Below are positions 10,261 through 22,200 of a stretch of DNA of 64,000 nucleotides, piece after piece; within the stretch, counting starts at the first letter, position 1, and each line of letters starts with the position of its first letter. The DNA is from Galaxea fascicularis (Eukaryota; Cnidaria; Anthozoa; Scleractinia; Euphylliidae), in contig OX419338.1 in the NCBI GenBank assembly GCA_948470475.1, positions 2,484,944-2,548,943 of the forward strand, in the 5' to 3' direction. The translations under genes were made by a program, and so were the position numbers. The notes below the pieces were generated by a model. It was given only the letters and a program-made list of their open reading frames with translations. It made no database searches and had not been told where the DNA came from.

Positions 10261-13200
10261 GTAAGTTTCTATTTTACCTCTAGTTCTACTTAATTGACTG
10301 ATCAGTTTCACTTAAAAATCGAGTCTAGGAAGTTTACGATGGTAGTCGTCCAAACCACTCCTAGACATGAGCTTATTTAGGTTATCTCTAATGCCAATAG
10401 TTTTCTTTGTTTTATTTTTTCTTTCTTACATTACATCGTTAGTTTTAACAAGTCTAAGTTTCTCAAAATCATTATTACATATGTACTGTTAGCGCAGAGT
10501 TACAGTGGCTTCACTTGCAAGTGGGAAGAAATAAATAAAGTATACCAGGGCTTGAACAATCGATGAAACCGATGATCGGAAAATCAATCGATCAATCGAT
10601 GACAATCGATGGCAATTAATCGATTGATATCGATAATCGATGAACAATCGATACTCCGGTTTTTTGTGATTATCGATTTCATCGATTATCAATTTTTATC
10701 GATTGTCAATGCCAATCGATCACTTAATTGGCATCGATTGTCATCGATTGGTTTTCATTTTTGATGCGTTTTATTTTCAGTCAAGATTTCCAAAAACACG
10801 ATCTGTTGTTCTCAGAAATTTTACACCGATAAATCAGATAATAATTATTTCATCTCGCGCGGCATGTGGACAGGACCTGTTGGAAAAACAGACAATTAAT
10901 GGGGGAAATATAAAATTCCTGAAAATTCATATCAACTAGATATCAATAGTATATAAAGGACAGCGAAAGGAACAGCTAAGCGAAAGGTGTGTTGTTGACT
11001 TGTGTTTCCTCAAAACACTGTTTCAAAGTGTGTTTCTGTTTTTGATTTTTGAAACCATGCAACTGCATACAAATAATAAACTCAACTCAACTCAACAACC
11101 CAGTGAACAAATTCAAATCTCAAACATTTGTGCGTAGTGCGAGTTCGTATACGTACATGCTGGAACGTGTGGGATATTGAGATTTTTTAACACCAATCGA
11201 TGACAATCGATGACAATCGATGAGTTGCGACCACTTTTGTGTGATTATCGATTGGTCATCGATTGGCTGATGCCAATCGATGCCAATTAACTAACAAGGC
11301 ATCGATTGTCATCAATTGATCGATTGATTTTCCGATCATCGGTTTCATCGATTGTTCAAGCCCTGTGTATACTCACATTATTTTGCTTTGAACTTGCATT
11401 ACTTTTCTCTGTGATTAGCTGGCATAAAACACACCATTTTCTCAACCGATAAGAAGTAAACCCAAAACCACTCATTACTTGCTCACATGCATTTTCCTGT
11501 GCTTAGTGTAGACTTCAAATTCTGGCTGGGTTATTGCATTGTTTGCATCTGCTTGGTTTTGTAAAACTGGTTTGAAATAATTAGTAAGTATTGCTCTAAA
11601 CTGCAGTAACTTTTTGCCTTTGTCTATTTTTAATTCTGCTATACAGTTGTGTATGCAATACCATGTTTAGATTCCCAGTCACAAGGAAAACGAAATATTG
11701 ATAATTGGTATATCTACTAGCGTTCTATCATGATTGCCAGTCTCTGATTGGCTGTGCTACTCGCTATCTATAATTTTGTGATAGATAGCGAGTAGTGTTT
11801 GTCAAACAAAATGGCGGCCACTTCTTCGCATTTTCAAAGTGTCTGTGGGGAGAATTTAGATACTGTAATTTACTTGTTTAGTTTTGAACGACTATTAGAT
11901 TTATACTAAAACAATTAGATTATTTGCTCTTGATTTCTATGCGTGATAGAAATCTCAAGCTTATAATCTTAGTGTTAAATAGATGGATGGGTGAATTTAG
12001 TTGGTACATGTAATAACAGTTCTCATGTCATTCTTTGTATGTCTTTTTATGAAACGTTAGCTTGGAGCATTGCTTTTTAAAATGAGTTATTTTAGCTAGC
12101 GACCTTAAAGTGTAAAGTGTAACCCTCCCACCCTCTCCCGTTACTTTAACTTAGTAAAACTTTTGTTTGGAAGTGGAGTTTATTGAGCTGAACAGTTAGA
12201 ATAAAAAAACAGAAAAGGCATCCATGGGACCTTAGCGAAGATCATGATTGTCGCTGGATATTAGGACTGTGTAATTTTGATAAATATGTAAGTCGTACAC
12301 ATCAGTGAAATAGTCACCGAGTAGAAAGTGAGGTTGGAATGTTGTGTCAAGTAATGGTCAAGTGCCATGACCAATGCCAGTCTTGTCAGGGACACTATTT
12401 TATTGAAAGTTTTATGCAAAGTAAATTGAATTGGGATCATTGCTCAAAGATAGTTTGGTGAAATGCTATGTGATTTCGTGTTTACTTTGGAGTGACAAAA
12501 TGTCTGGCAATAGTGACCTTGTCTTCAAATTTCTTTTTATTTCCAACACTATTTTAATCTGGTTTGCTGCCCATGCATATCCTGCCTCTGTTAATTCACT
12601 TAATATGCAATCACCTTTGTCTCTTGTGGCGCTAGCTGAGGCAAAAGCTGTTTTGGCCTCAGCTTTGCAGCTCTAGATGTCTTGTCCTTTTGATAGTCAA
12701 TAACTTTTAACATTAATTCGTAATTGATAATGACAAACATTTCTGTACCACCAAAATCCTACAAGGTTGAAGAGCATGACTCAAATCGAGAACCTTGATA
12801 AATTCTGATCTCAAGTATAATAAGTTCTCAAGTTTATTAGTTAAATGCAGCTGATCTGCATGAATATCAGGTATGTTAGTGCTACATAGCAGTGAATGTA
12901 AATATGTGTTTTGTCTAATGTAAGGTTACCTGACAGATGAGGGATTTCACAGAACCTGCTCTGCCTTTCAGGAAGAATGTGCTCTTTTCCATGATGGAAA
13001 TAATGATTTAGACCAGGTAACTTGCACAGTGCACAAGCAATATAATTCTGCATTGTGATCATCATCATCATCATTATCACTGTTGCAATCATCAGAATTG
13101 TCATCACACACAATAAATTTATTATGATCATTATCATTGCAAGTGAATTTGAATGGCAAGTTTTGTTTTTTAAATGTTGTTGCGGTATGAATCTGGACAA

Positions 13201-16200
13201 CATACAAACTATTACCATGAGGGAAATAACCACCACTGATGTACAGTTTATGACATCACTATTACTAAGAATCCTGGGGAAGGGAAGGAGGGTACTCAAC
13301 TGGTGCTTGGGTAAGTAGGTGTGGCCGGGGTGCTGACAAACCCTGACCCTATTTAAGACAGAAATCTCTGATTACCCTACATGTACATTGTGTCTTGTTT
13401 AAGACAGAATTCAGATTTTTCAGACCCCATGTAAGACATTTAACCCAAACAACTCTATTGCAAACAAACAGCAACAGCATTTTGCAGTTAGCACTTATCT
13501 TTTTTGTAGTGTAATTAGCTGTAAATATCAAAGTCAAGGGAAGCCCACCAATGAATGGCGGTTGGTGGTCAGGCTTCTATAAACAACACAGAAAGTGTTG
13601 AAATTGATACCCCGTTCAAGACTAAACATTCCCTATTGGGCCGCAACTGAAAGCTTGGTGGTTTCTAGAAATCACCTTGCCACATATTGTACTTTTATAA
13701 GCGTGTTCATACATTAGGAAAAAAGGCAAATAAATGATGATGATGATGACATCCCCATTAAGACCATATGAGGGAGTAACCCCCCCCCCCCCAGCTTTAG
13801 GTATAATGAAATAGTTAAAAACAAATTGATGGTCCTCATAATTCAGTGCTCTAGAATTCGGTTTCAAGGACCTAAGTTTTTCAACATGTTAAGTCATGAA
13901 ATTCAAAACAGTGAAAGCATCCATTTGTTTGGCAAAAGACTTCTTTCTTAGTCAAATATACTCTTTGTTGAGCTACATAGACCCTATGCAAAAATGGCTG
14001 CCTTTTGATTTCAAGCAAAAATTGTTGCTAAATAAGAAACTGAAAAAATAATCAGTAGGAAAGACTTCTTTACAAAAAAATGGATACTGTCTCCTTATCT
14101 ATCTTAACTAGCTCACTGTTCCTATCATTACGCTACTTTCTTTATTGTATCTATGCTGTATACTGCTATCATATATAAGTACCGTTCTGTAAGTAGTGTA
14201 TAAGTGTATTGTAAGTAGTTTGTAAGTTGCCCGAGCTCCCTATTGCCGTCAATGTATGTAAAGTCGTGTAAATGATGTAAGTAATTGTGTAAGTAATACT
14301 TTTTTTTTTTTTTTTGTAAATAAACATATTTGTTTGGAAAAAAAAAAAAAAAAAAAAAAAAAAGGTTTTAAAAAATCAAAACAACAGTTACAAAAAGCTG
14401 AACGGAAGCTTTTACAAGGGATTCAGATGACCTTTAACATGTTGTCTAATTTGAGTTAAATTTCCAATCAACAAAAGCCAGTCATCCTCGGATACCTAGG
14501 GGGATACAGACAGGATGGGACGAAGACTTGCAAAAGTTTGTAAGGTGAGCGGGAGAACCCCTGGGTGCATGCGTTAAACCGATTTGTTCCAGAACTCATT
14601 CAAACCCTTCTTTCTGACTGAGTACAGATTTGGTGGCATTGTATTTTTGGTGCCCAATTGGTGATCAGTATTGATCGCGCTGTTTTCGTGATGCCATTTA
14701 CCGAATGGAAACGTGAAATTTGCTGTCGGCCATATTTTCAATCTCTCCCATTTTGCACAGTGTCCTACAAGGCAAGTTTTGGGTAGAAGGGGCCCACAAA
14801 AGCCCTAAGCCTACAAATTTAATCTGTACTCAACTGACTATCTTCCCCTGGGTCTCCGAGGATGAAAAGCCAGCAAGCAGCTTTTATGAAGAAAATACTT
14901 TTTAAACTAAACATATTTAAACGTAAAATTTTTTAAGCATTGGTGTGAATGGGGTATTAGCTTGTGTTCCGTACCATGGAATATCCCATTTGTCCCTTGC
15001 ATTTTCCTTACATGTGTACCTGTTGCAGATAAAAATTAAATTCTGGTAAAAATTAAAAAAAAAAAAAAAAAATGGCTGCCTTTAAATTATTCCTTTGTTC
15101 ATATTCAAAATAGCCCAACTAACCTCGTTTTGGAGACAAAACTTCTAAAGAATTTGTTATCCCAAGTGAGGTTAGTTGGGCTATTTTGAATATAAGCAAA
15201 AGAATAATTTAAAGGCAGCCATTTTTGCATAGGGTCTATACTTCTTTTCTTTTTAAAGTAATGCATGATTTTATATTTCATGCTGTCCCCATAGTTCGTG
15301 ATTTACTTATACACTGTAGTTCATAAACCCCCAGCTTCTATATAGGCTCCCTTGTCATTAGCACCTTAGACATTAATTTTGTAGTTTATCGTCTTCAAGT
15401 TATTATAAATTTCTAGTGATTATTATTTTTATTATTATTATTATTATTATTTTATGTGGTTAATGGCAAAATAGAATGAAATGAAATAAAGTGAAAGAAT
15501 TTCTTTGTTTATCCAGGTTTTTCTGACAGCTGACCTGAAGACAATATTGGAAGATTACTCTCAGCTGAAAGAGGCAGGTTGGTTAGGTTTTGTACTAGAA
15601 TTAGAACAAAGATTAACAATCTGAATTTTGGAGCTCCAGGGCCCGGTTGTTCGAAAGCCGATTAACCTAATCCAGGATTAGCGTTAACTTTGGTTCCAGT
15701 TTTTAACTTTTAGATGAAAGTAGTTTCGGCTGCTTTTTGTTTTTCAGGATTGACTTCCCCTAATCAAAAATTTTGCAGAATATCAGCAATGAACAACGTT
15801 TGGGGAAAGAGAATTAAGCTCCTTTATTAATTTTAATCTTTTTTTTTTTTTTAATTTTATTTAATATATAACTTACATAATATTTACATGATACTTACAT
15901 TACGACATATTACAACTTACATTACGATACTAGCATACCATACCTACATACCACATGTTACTTACTTACATTACTTACAGGAGGCTTACATACTATTGCA
16001 AAAAGAAAAAATAAATGAATAATAAAGTTTACACTAGTACTAACATATACGCACATACGGTTACGGATTCAATGTCCATCAATTGACCAAAGGAATAATT
16101 ATATTTCTCTAGCATTTGGAAAACTGTAGTATTGTAATTTTCTAATTGCTGCTCTCCGAATCTCTCGTCAAAGGAGAAGGAAACTAGAGGTTATTTTCCC

Positions 16201-19200
16201 GAATAAATGCTCCCCATTTCACATTGAAATTTGTCAATGACCCAGTTTTGACAGCATAACGTCTTTCATAGTCGAGGCAATTTAACATAATTTGAAAAAA
16301 CAATTCTCGTGATGGATGAAAGGACATTTTTTTCAAATAATAATAATAATAATAATCTTGGATTAGCGTTAATCGGCTTTTGAACAACTGGGCCCAGCAC
16401 AGTAAAGCAAGTCTACATTGGGATCTGAAAAGGTGACAAGGGCCCTGGGACTCATGAATTAAACTGATCCAAAACTATTTATCTGTCTTGGCAAATCAAA
16501 TAAAATGTTGTTAACTTGCCCTCAGTTTATATGTTGCATTAGTGATGCATCAATGCATTCATTTATTTTGATTTATTACAAATATTTTAAAAAATGTAAA
16601 AGCTCTGATCAGAAATGCTAATCACAGAATTAAATTCAACTGTATTAATTTCAACATCTAAAACCATAGATCAATTTAAGTCGCCAGATCGACAAATTGT
16701 AGAGATTGTAGAGTGCCATTGAAACTTTGATTAAGGTGCTATATAAATTTTTTATTTTATGGTTATTATAATTATTATTAATAGCAGAAAACATGTGACT
16801 TGCCAGGGTGCCATGTGTACCCTGTGGCCACTGGGGTAGAAATATGTACTAAGATTAATAGTAAGATAGAAATAAACTATTGTTGTTGTTATTATTATTA
16901 TTATTATTATAAAGTTATCTTTTGAACAAGTACTGGAGCCAGCTAAGTACTGTCAGTACTGCAAGTAATAATGGCAGTCTTTCCATTTGCCTGTGAGTGA
17001 GATCTTTGAACTTCTTTCATTGTAGTCTGATAAATTTAATTCTTTCTTGTCATTAAAAGGAAGGGAAAATGGTATACCTACCAGTACTGCTGTATTGAAA
17101 TCACTATGGAAGGACTTGGACACAGTAATTGGAAGACTGAAGTGAGTGGATTGTCCCAAGAAATTACTATGTGTATGGCTGCAATGGTCTACTACCACAA
17201 AAGGCACCTCTTTGATTACTTAAGCCAGTAAGAAACCTTTTTGCTGTTTTCCAGATATGCCACCATTCCGTCAGTTGGGCCAAAAGTTAACACCATGGGC
17301 AGCCAGGCCAGTAAGTTATAGCTCGTAGTACTCTGTTATCCCTTACATGAAAATGGATTTTCTACTTATTCAGTCTTCCTTGAAGTTCTTGTGATATTAC
17401 ATGTAGTTGGGTGAATCTATTTACACTATTGACTTGTGAACTATCACCAGTCACCTGTTAGGGAACTAGTGGCTGTGTCATTTGTGATGTCACCATACTT
17501 AATCACCAAAGTATCTTTTTACCCTTGATCTATACAGGAGATAGAGATCTTTCAAGTCATGCCTAAGTGATAGTGATAAAACGTTTTTGGGATGGAACCA
17601 AAGAAAGCAAAGAATCTTCCCTAGAAAACGTACAGACATTCCATATTTGATACTCACTGTTGTAATTGTATGAACTGAGTGTTTGATCAGCTAGTGAGTT
17701 ATTGGGACATAATTTTATTGCTTTGTTTGATGAGTACTTTAATCAATATTGGAAGGACATTTTTGTAAAAGTGAGCCTTCTTGATCGGCTGACTTTATGT
17801 AATCCTAACTCCAAAACAGCACGCACAAGACGACTCAACAGTGGCCGTTCAAGAAGAAACATGTTACAAAAAAATCAGGAAATTAGTACATCAACAGCCT
17901 CAAATCCTTCTACCATGCAATGTTCCTCAACACCAAACTTGTCAGAAAACAGTGCAGCTGAAAAATTACCTTTACCAAGACTTTCAACTGCTGGACCCTC
18001 ACAAACTTCACCATCATCAGACCATACTCAAGTTACAAACATTCCGTCTCCTTGTGCTGATCAGAACTCTAATACATCTCAAATGTTAAATCCTCCTCAG
18101 TGTACTGGGGCTCCTGTTCCAGTTCCAGTTTCTGTTTCCTCTGTGTCATGCACAAGTCAGGTCACAGGCATACCAAGTAGTTTTGGACCAGTAGGAGCTC
18201 CTGTTGTTGGTAACGGTTGTGACAGTCATACCAATAGTAAACCATCTTCTAGTAATGATGATGCAACTACAGACTCCATGTTTGATCTTACTGATGGTGG
18301 TGCCTTTTGCAATGATGGAGATTTTAGCAACAATGTAGTAGAACATTGCGGTACCAAGACTACTCCTATAATAATAGTTGATACTGAAAGAAGCAAGGAG
18401 CAACAGGTTACAACCAATGAGGAACATTCTTTGTCTTCCTCCCATCCCAGCCAAACTGAATCACAATTATTGCGCTCACCAAAACGAAAATGGTAAGCTG
18501 GAGTTAGTCACTGAATCAGCTTTGAGAACTGGTAGATAGGGAAATTTAGTGTTAAGAAAGGCAAGCCCAAGGTCTCAAGTTTTGTACCTTTTTGTGAATT
18601 AAACTATGTGGTTTGTTTCTGCTCAGGAGGACATGCAAAAATTAGGGTGTGTCGAAAACGAAGACCGAAGACCGAAGACCCACTGGTCTAAAACGAAGAC
18701 CCTGTAGTCTAAAACGAAGACCCACTGGTTTTTAGCTCGTGGAGAGCTATCGGGGATGGCTGGGGAATCAGGATGTCACTTGTCAGGCGTAAACAATAGA
18801 CAATTTGTAATCGATTGCGGCAGGCGCATCCATGCATTCGTTAAATGGTCGTTCAGAATAATACTCTTATTCGGCTACCAATGAACAAGGATGCCTTTTA
18901 TTGTTCAGGGAAAGACTATACACAAAGCCAAATTGCTCTCATTTCTGAAGCGCATAAATTAAAATGTCATCTGAGCGCAAAACAAATTTTCAAATGTATA
19001 TTGAGCAAATTACGATGAGGTGACTTCATTACTTTGCTATACTGTCCTTATCATTTAACAGAAAGGCACAAAGGTCAACTGTGCATGACTCGCAAATTTA
19101 TCCACCACGTGCTACGGGAATTTGATTTTCCCGGGAAAATTACATTATCGCTTTCGCATGTATCCCTGCGTTGAGAATGTCATTTTTTCGTTTAAAAAAT

Positions 19201-22200
19201 AGATTATTCATGATGACAAAATATACTAAAATCGTCACTAAAACGTATATTTCTATACTCTTGGATTTAATTGCGTTACACAACTTGACACATCTTGTTC
19301 CGACTGAGATTTGTTTTGCGCTATGCGCTACACAAATGACAGCAATTTGGCTTTGTGTATAGTCTTTCCCTGAACAATTAAAGGCATCCTGTGGTAAGCT
19401 CGTGGAGTGAGTAAGATAATGTTCATTGGTAGCCGAATAAGAGCATTATTCTTAACGCCCATTTAACGAATGCATGGATGCCAGTGGGATGCGCCTGCTG
19501 AAATCGATTACAAATTGTCTATTGTTTACGCCTGACATCCTGATTTTCCAGCCATCCCCGATAGCTCTCCATGAGCTAAAAACCGGTGGGTCTTCGTTTT
19601 AGACCAGTGGATCTTCGTTTTAGACCACAGGGTCTTCGTTTTAGACCAGTGGATCTTCGTTTTAGACCACAGGGTCTTCGTTTTAGACCAGTGGGTCTTC
19701 GGTCTTCGGTTTTCGTTTTTGGGTCTTCGTTTTCGACACAACCCAAAAATTATTACTGTTAGATTTATTCCAACCAGCTCCTTCTACATGTACATATCTT
19801 TGTAAGTCAGAAAAAATAACAGTGTCTCTTGTTATGACTAAATTGCTAACTTAGAAAGGTTATTGTAACTTTGTTGGCCCTGTCTCTGGTATGTGAGATT
19901 TTCTCCTCTTAGAAGTGACTATGTTATGTTTTACTTAAGTTCACTAAATCACTTGATATTGAGTTTTGAAGTGGCATGGATGGTCACATTTCAGCTGCAG
20001 AAAGGAACATTTGCTGAGATTGTTGTTTCTACTGTGTTTGCTGTTATTCAAGTGAAGATTTTGAGTATTTGTTTTTGTAACATTTGATGTGAAGCTATCA
20101 TACATTGGGTTAAAGGCTCCATGTGCTGATACTCAAAGTTTGTACAGATGTAGGAGCAGCCCCTGGCCTTTTCACTTTAGGAATTTTGAGCAAAAATGCA
20201 AACAGAAAGTTTTCACTTTTGTTTTTAGTGTTCAACCCAAGAAAAGAGTTCCTCAAGGCTGCCAAAGGTAAGATGTTTAAAACAACTAGCTGTAAAACCT
20301 GTTCTCGAAGCAAATCTATGATTGGTCTTATATTATATAATTTTATGCTGACTGTGCTTAGCAGATTGTGGTTGTTCAGTTGAATACAGCTTCTTTTGCC
20401 TTGTCTTCTTCATGTCATATCCATAACCACAAGGCTGTCATTAACGACCGGGGGCTGGGGAGTTTTCCCTCATATTTTGAGGTATATCATATCCCCAGCT
20501 ACTTTGAGATAAAACCAGCATGTTGACTTCAATACAGCAACTCAAATCCCTGGCTATATTTTGTATATCCCCACCTACTTCAAAAATTAGTGACAGCCCT
20601 GTAACTACCTTTAATTGTCACTGCCTACAAACATCATCACTCATTTATTTGTGACTTTGTCAGTGCATAGTTACATGTATATTATTACACCTGTTAAAAG
20701 ATCAGGCAGGGTCTGAAATTAACTTTTTTATGTGGGTACCAACTGGTGATCAAATATAAATTTTTGGTCGCCAGAGGTGAAATTGTAGTCGCCAAAAATT
20801 CCCCCACCTTTTTTTAAATAAAGGTTTAAACAAAAAAAAATGCATGGAATGGACATTTTTATGCTGAAAAGTTGCATTATTCTTGTTCCCGATACAAGAA
20901 AGCGTCCGTACGTGTATTAGTGAATTACTTGTTCATTTTTTTTTTCAACAAATTACTTTTCTGACCTAGAATGCAGGTACAGAAAGCCATCTGCCCGTGA
21001 CTGCACTGATCATTTCAAAACTCTATTTCTTCTGTAACTGCCATGAAACATAAATGCAAGTCAAGCCACCATGTTGCTCTTACCAGGCCACAACTGTGCC
21101 ACATTACTCGTACCAGTCCACCAAAATAATGTTTACCTAGTGTATAAAGAATGGGGAAGGAGCTACTGCATTGCACCTTTCTATTGTAGAGGATAACACT
21201 AGTGCATGTGGCTATGTGCACCTTCAATACATTTATTTAAGTGCATTAAAATTCAAAAACATCAACAGGACAAAAAGTAAGACATCTGTTGGCAAATAGC
21301 TTTGAGGTTTATTCTTATAAATCACATTCTCTAAACGTGGAAAGTCCACAATAATAACCAGCTTAATAAGTCGGCAGCTGGCAAACACTTATGAAATTGC
21401 GGTCGCCAGCACTCAATTCTTAGTCTTATTGGCGACCAGGAAGGTTCAATTTCAGACCCTGTCAGGCACATTAGATGGGCAGCAGTTAAAGAAAGCTGAA
21501 GAACACACACAACTCTTTACAAAGAGTTAGGAGGCTTATTGTTAGTTGTTGTTGTTATGATCTGGTGAACTAATTAAAAAATTGCTCTTTCTATCGACCT
21601 GTGTTGGATAGACATAGTGAGATCATTAATGGACAAGGGATGGAAGCTGCCTTAAGGCCACTGATGCCCATGCTCTTCTTGTAGTTGGGTTTTAAAACAC
21701 ATTTTTCTGTCAGAGAATACATTACTTTTCAAAACTAATAGATGTGTAAGAAGAGTGGAAGATGGTAACAGTTGGAGATCCTTGACAGCCGACCTACTAA
21801 TAGTAGATGGCTCCTGATGATGATGATAATGATGAATAGAGCATTAATTACAGTAACTGTCTTTTTTGTATCTAGCACTTCCACCGTTGCTGAGTCACCT
21901 GTTAAACTAGTTCCTCAGTCTGCGAATAAGGAGGTTGAATTGGAAATCATGAGTGCACCAGATGTGTTAACTCCAGTAAGTATTTTCTTAAAGTGCACGG
22001 ACTGCTGAAAACCTAATCATTAGGAGTTTGCCTCTAAACAGTGTTCATCGATTGTCTTGTTTGCTCACTAATTTGATCTGTTCCTTCAATCCAGCAATCC
22101 TTTCTGGGCACATTACTCAACACTCCTCTGCTGCAAGAGAAACTGGCAGAGAATATCAACAAAGTCGTTAGCAGGTAAAGACTGGCAGAGGTTGGGGGGG

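Larger units (their letters stand above)
13977..15239. repeat. Composite inverted-repeat region in NPAT intron 2
   Basis: Outer arms at 13977-14005 and 15211-15239 (ATAGACCCTATGCAAAAATG and complement) share the AAAATGGCTGCCTTT end with an inner hairpin at 15069-15230. Between them lie a poly-A-tailed retroelement end (about 14100-14363) and another inverted-repeat element (14478-14870), so this is a nest of insertions. Confidence 0.7.

Noticed and set aside
10381..10392. Alternative NPAT exon 2 start reading GYL after an AG
   Set aside because: The frame meets a stop immediately after GYL; coincidence.
11813..11910. ATG in AAAATGGCGGCC context as an NPAT start
   Set aside because: The frame ends after about 32 residues without a LisH motif or donor in phase; the 10224 start gives the conserved N-terminus.
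12431..12676. 81-codon frame as an NPAT exon
   Set aside because: It lacks fitting splice sites and phase; the real second exon is at 12925-13016.
18146..18454. Minus-strand frame in NPAT exon 6
   Set aside because: Antisense shadow of the Ser/Thr-rich NPAT exon.
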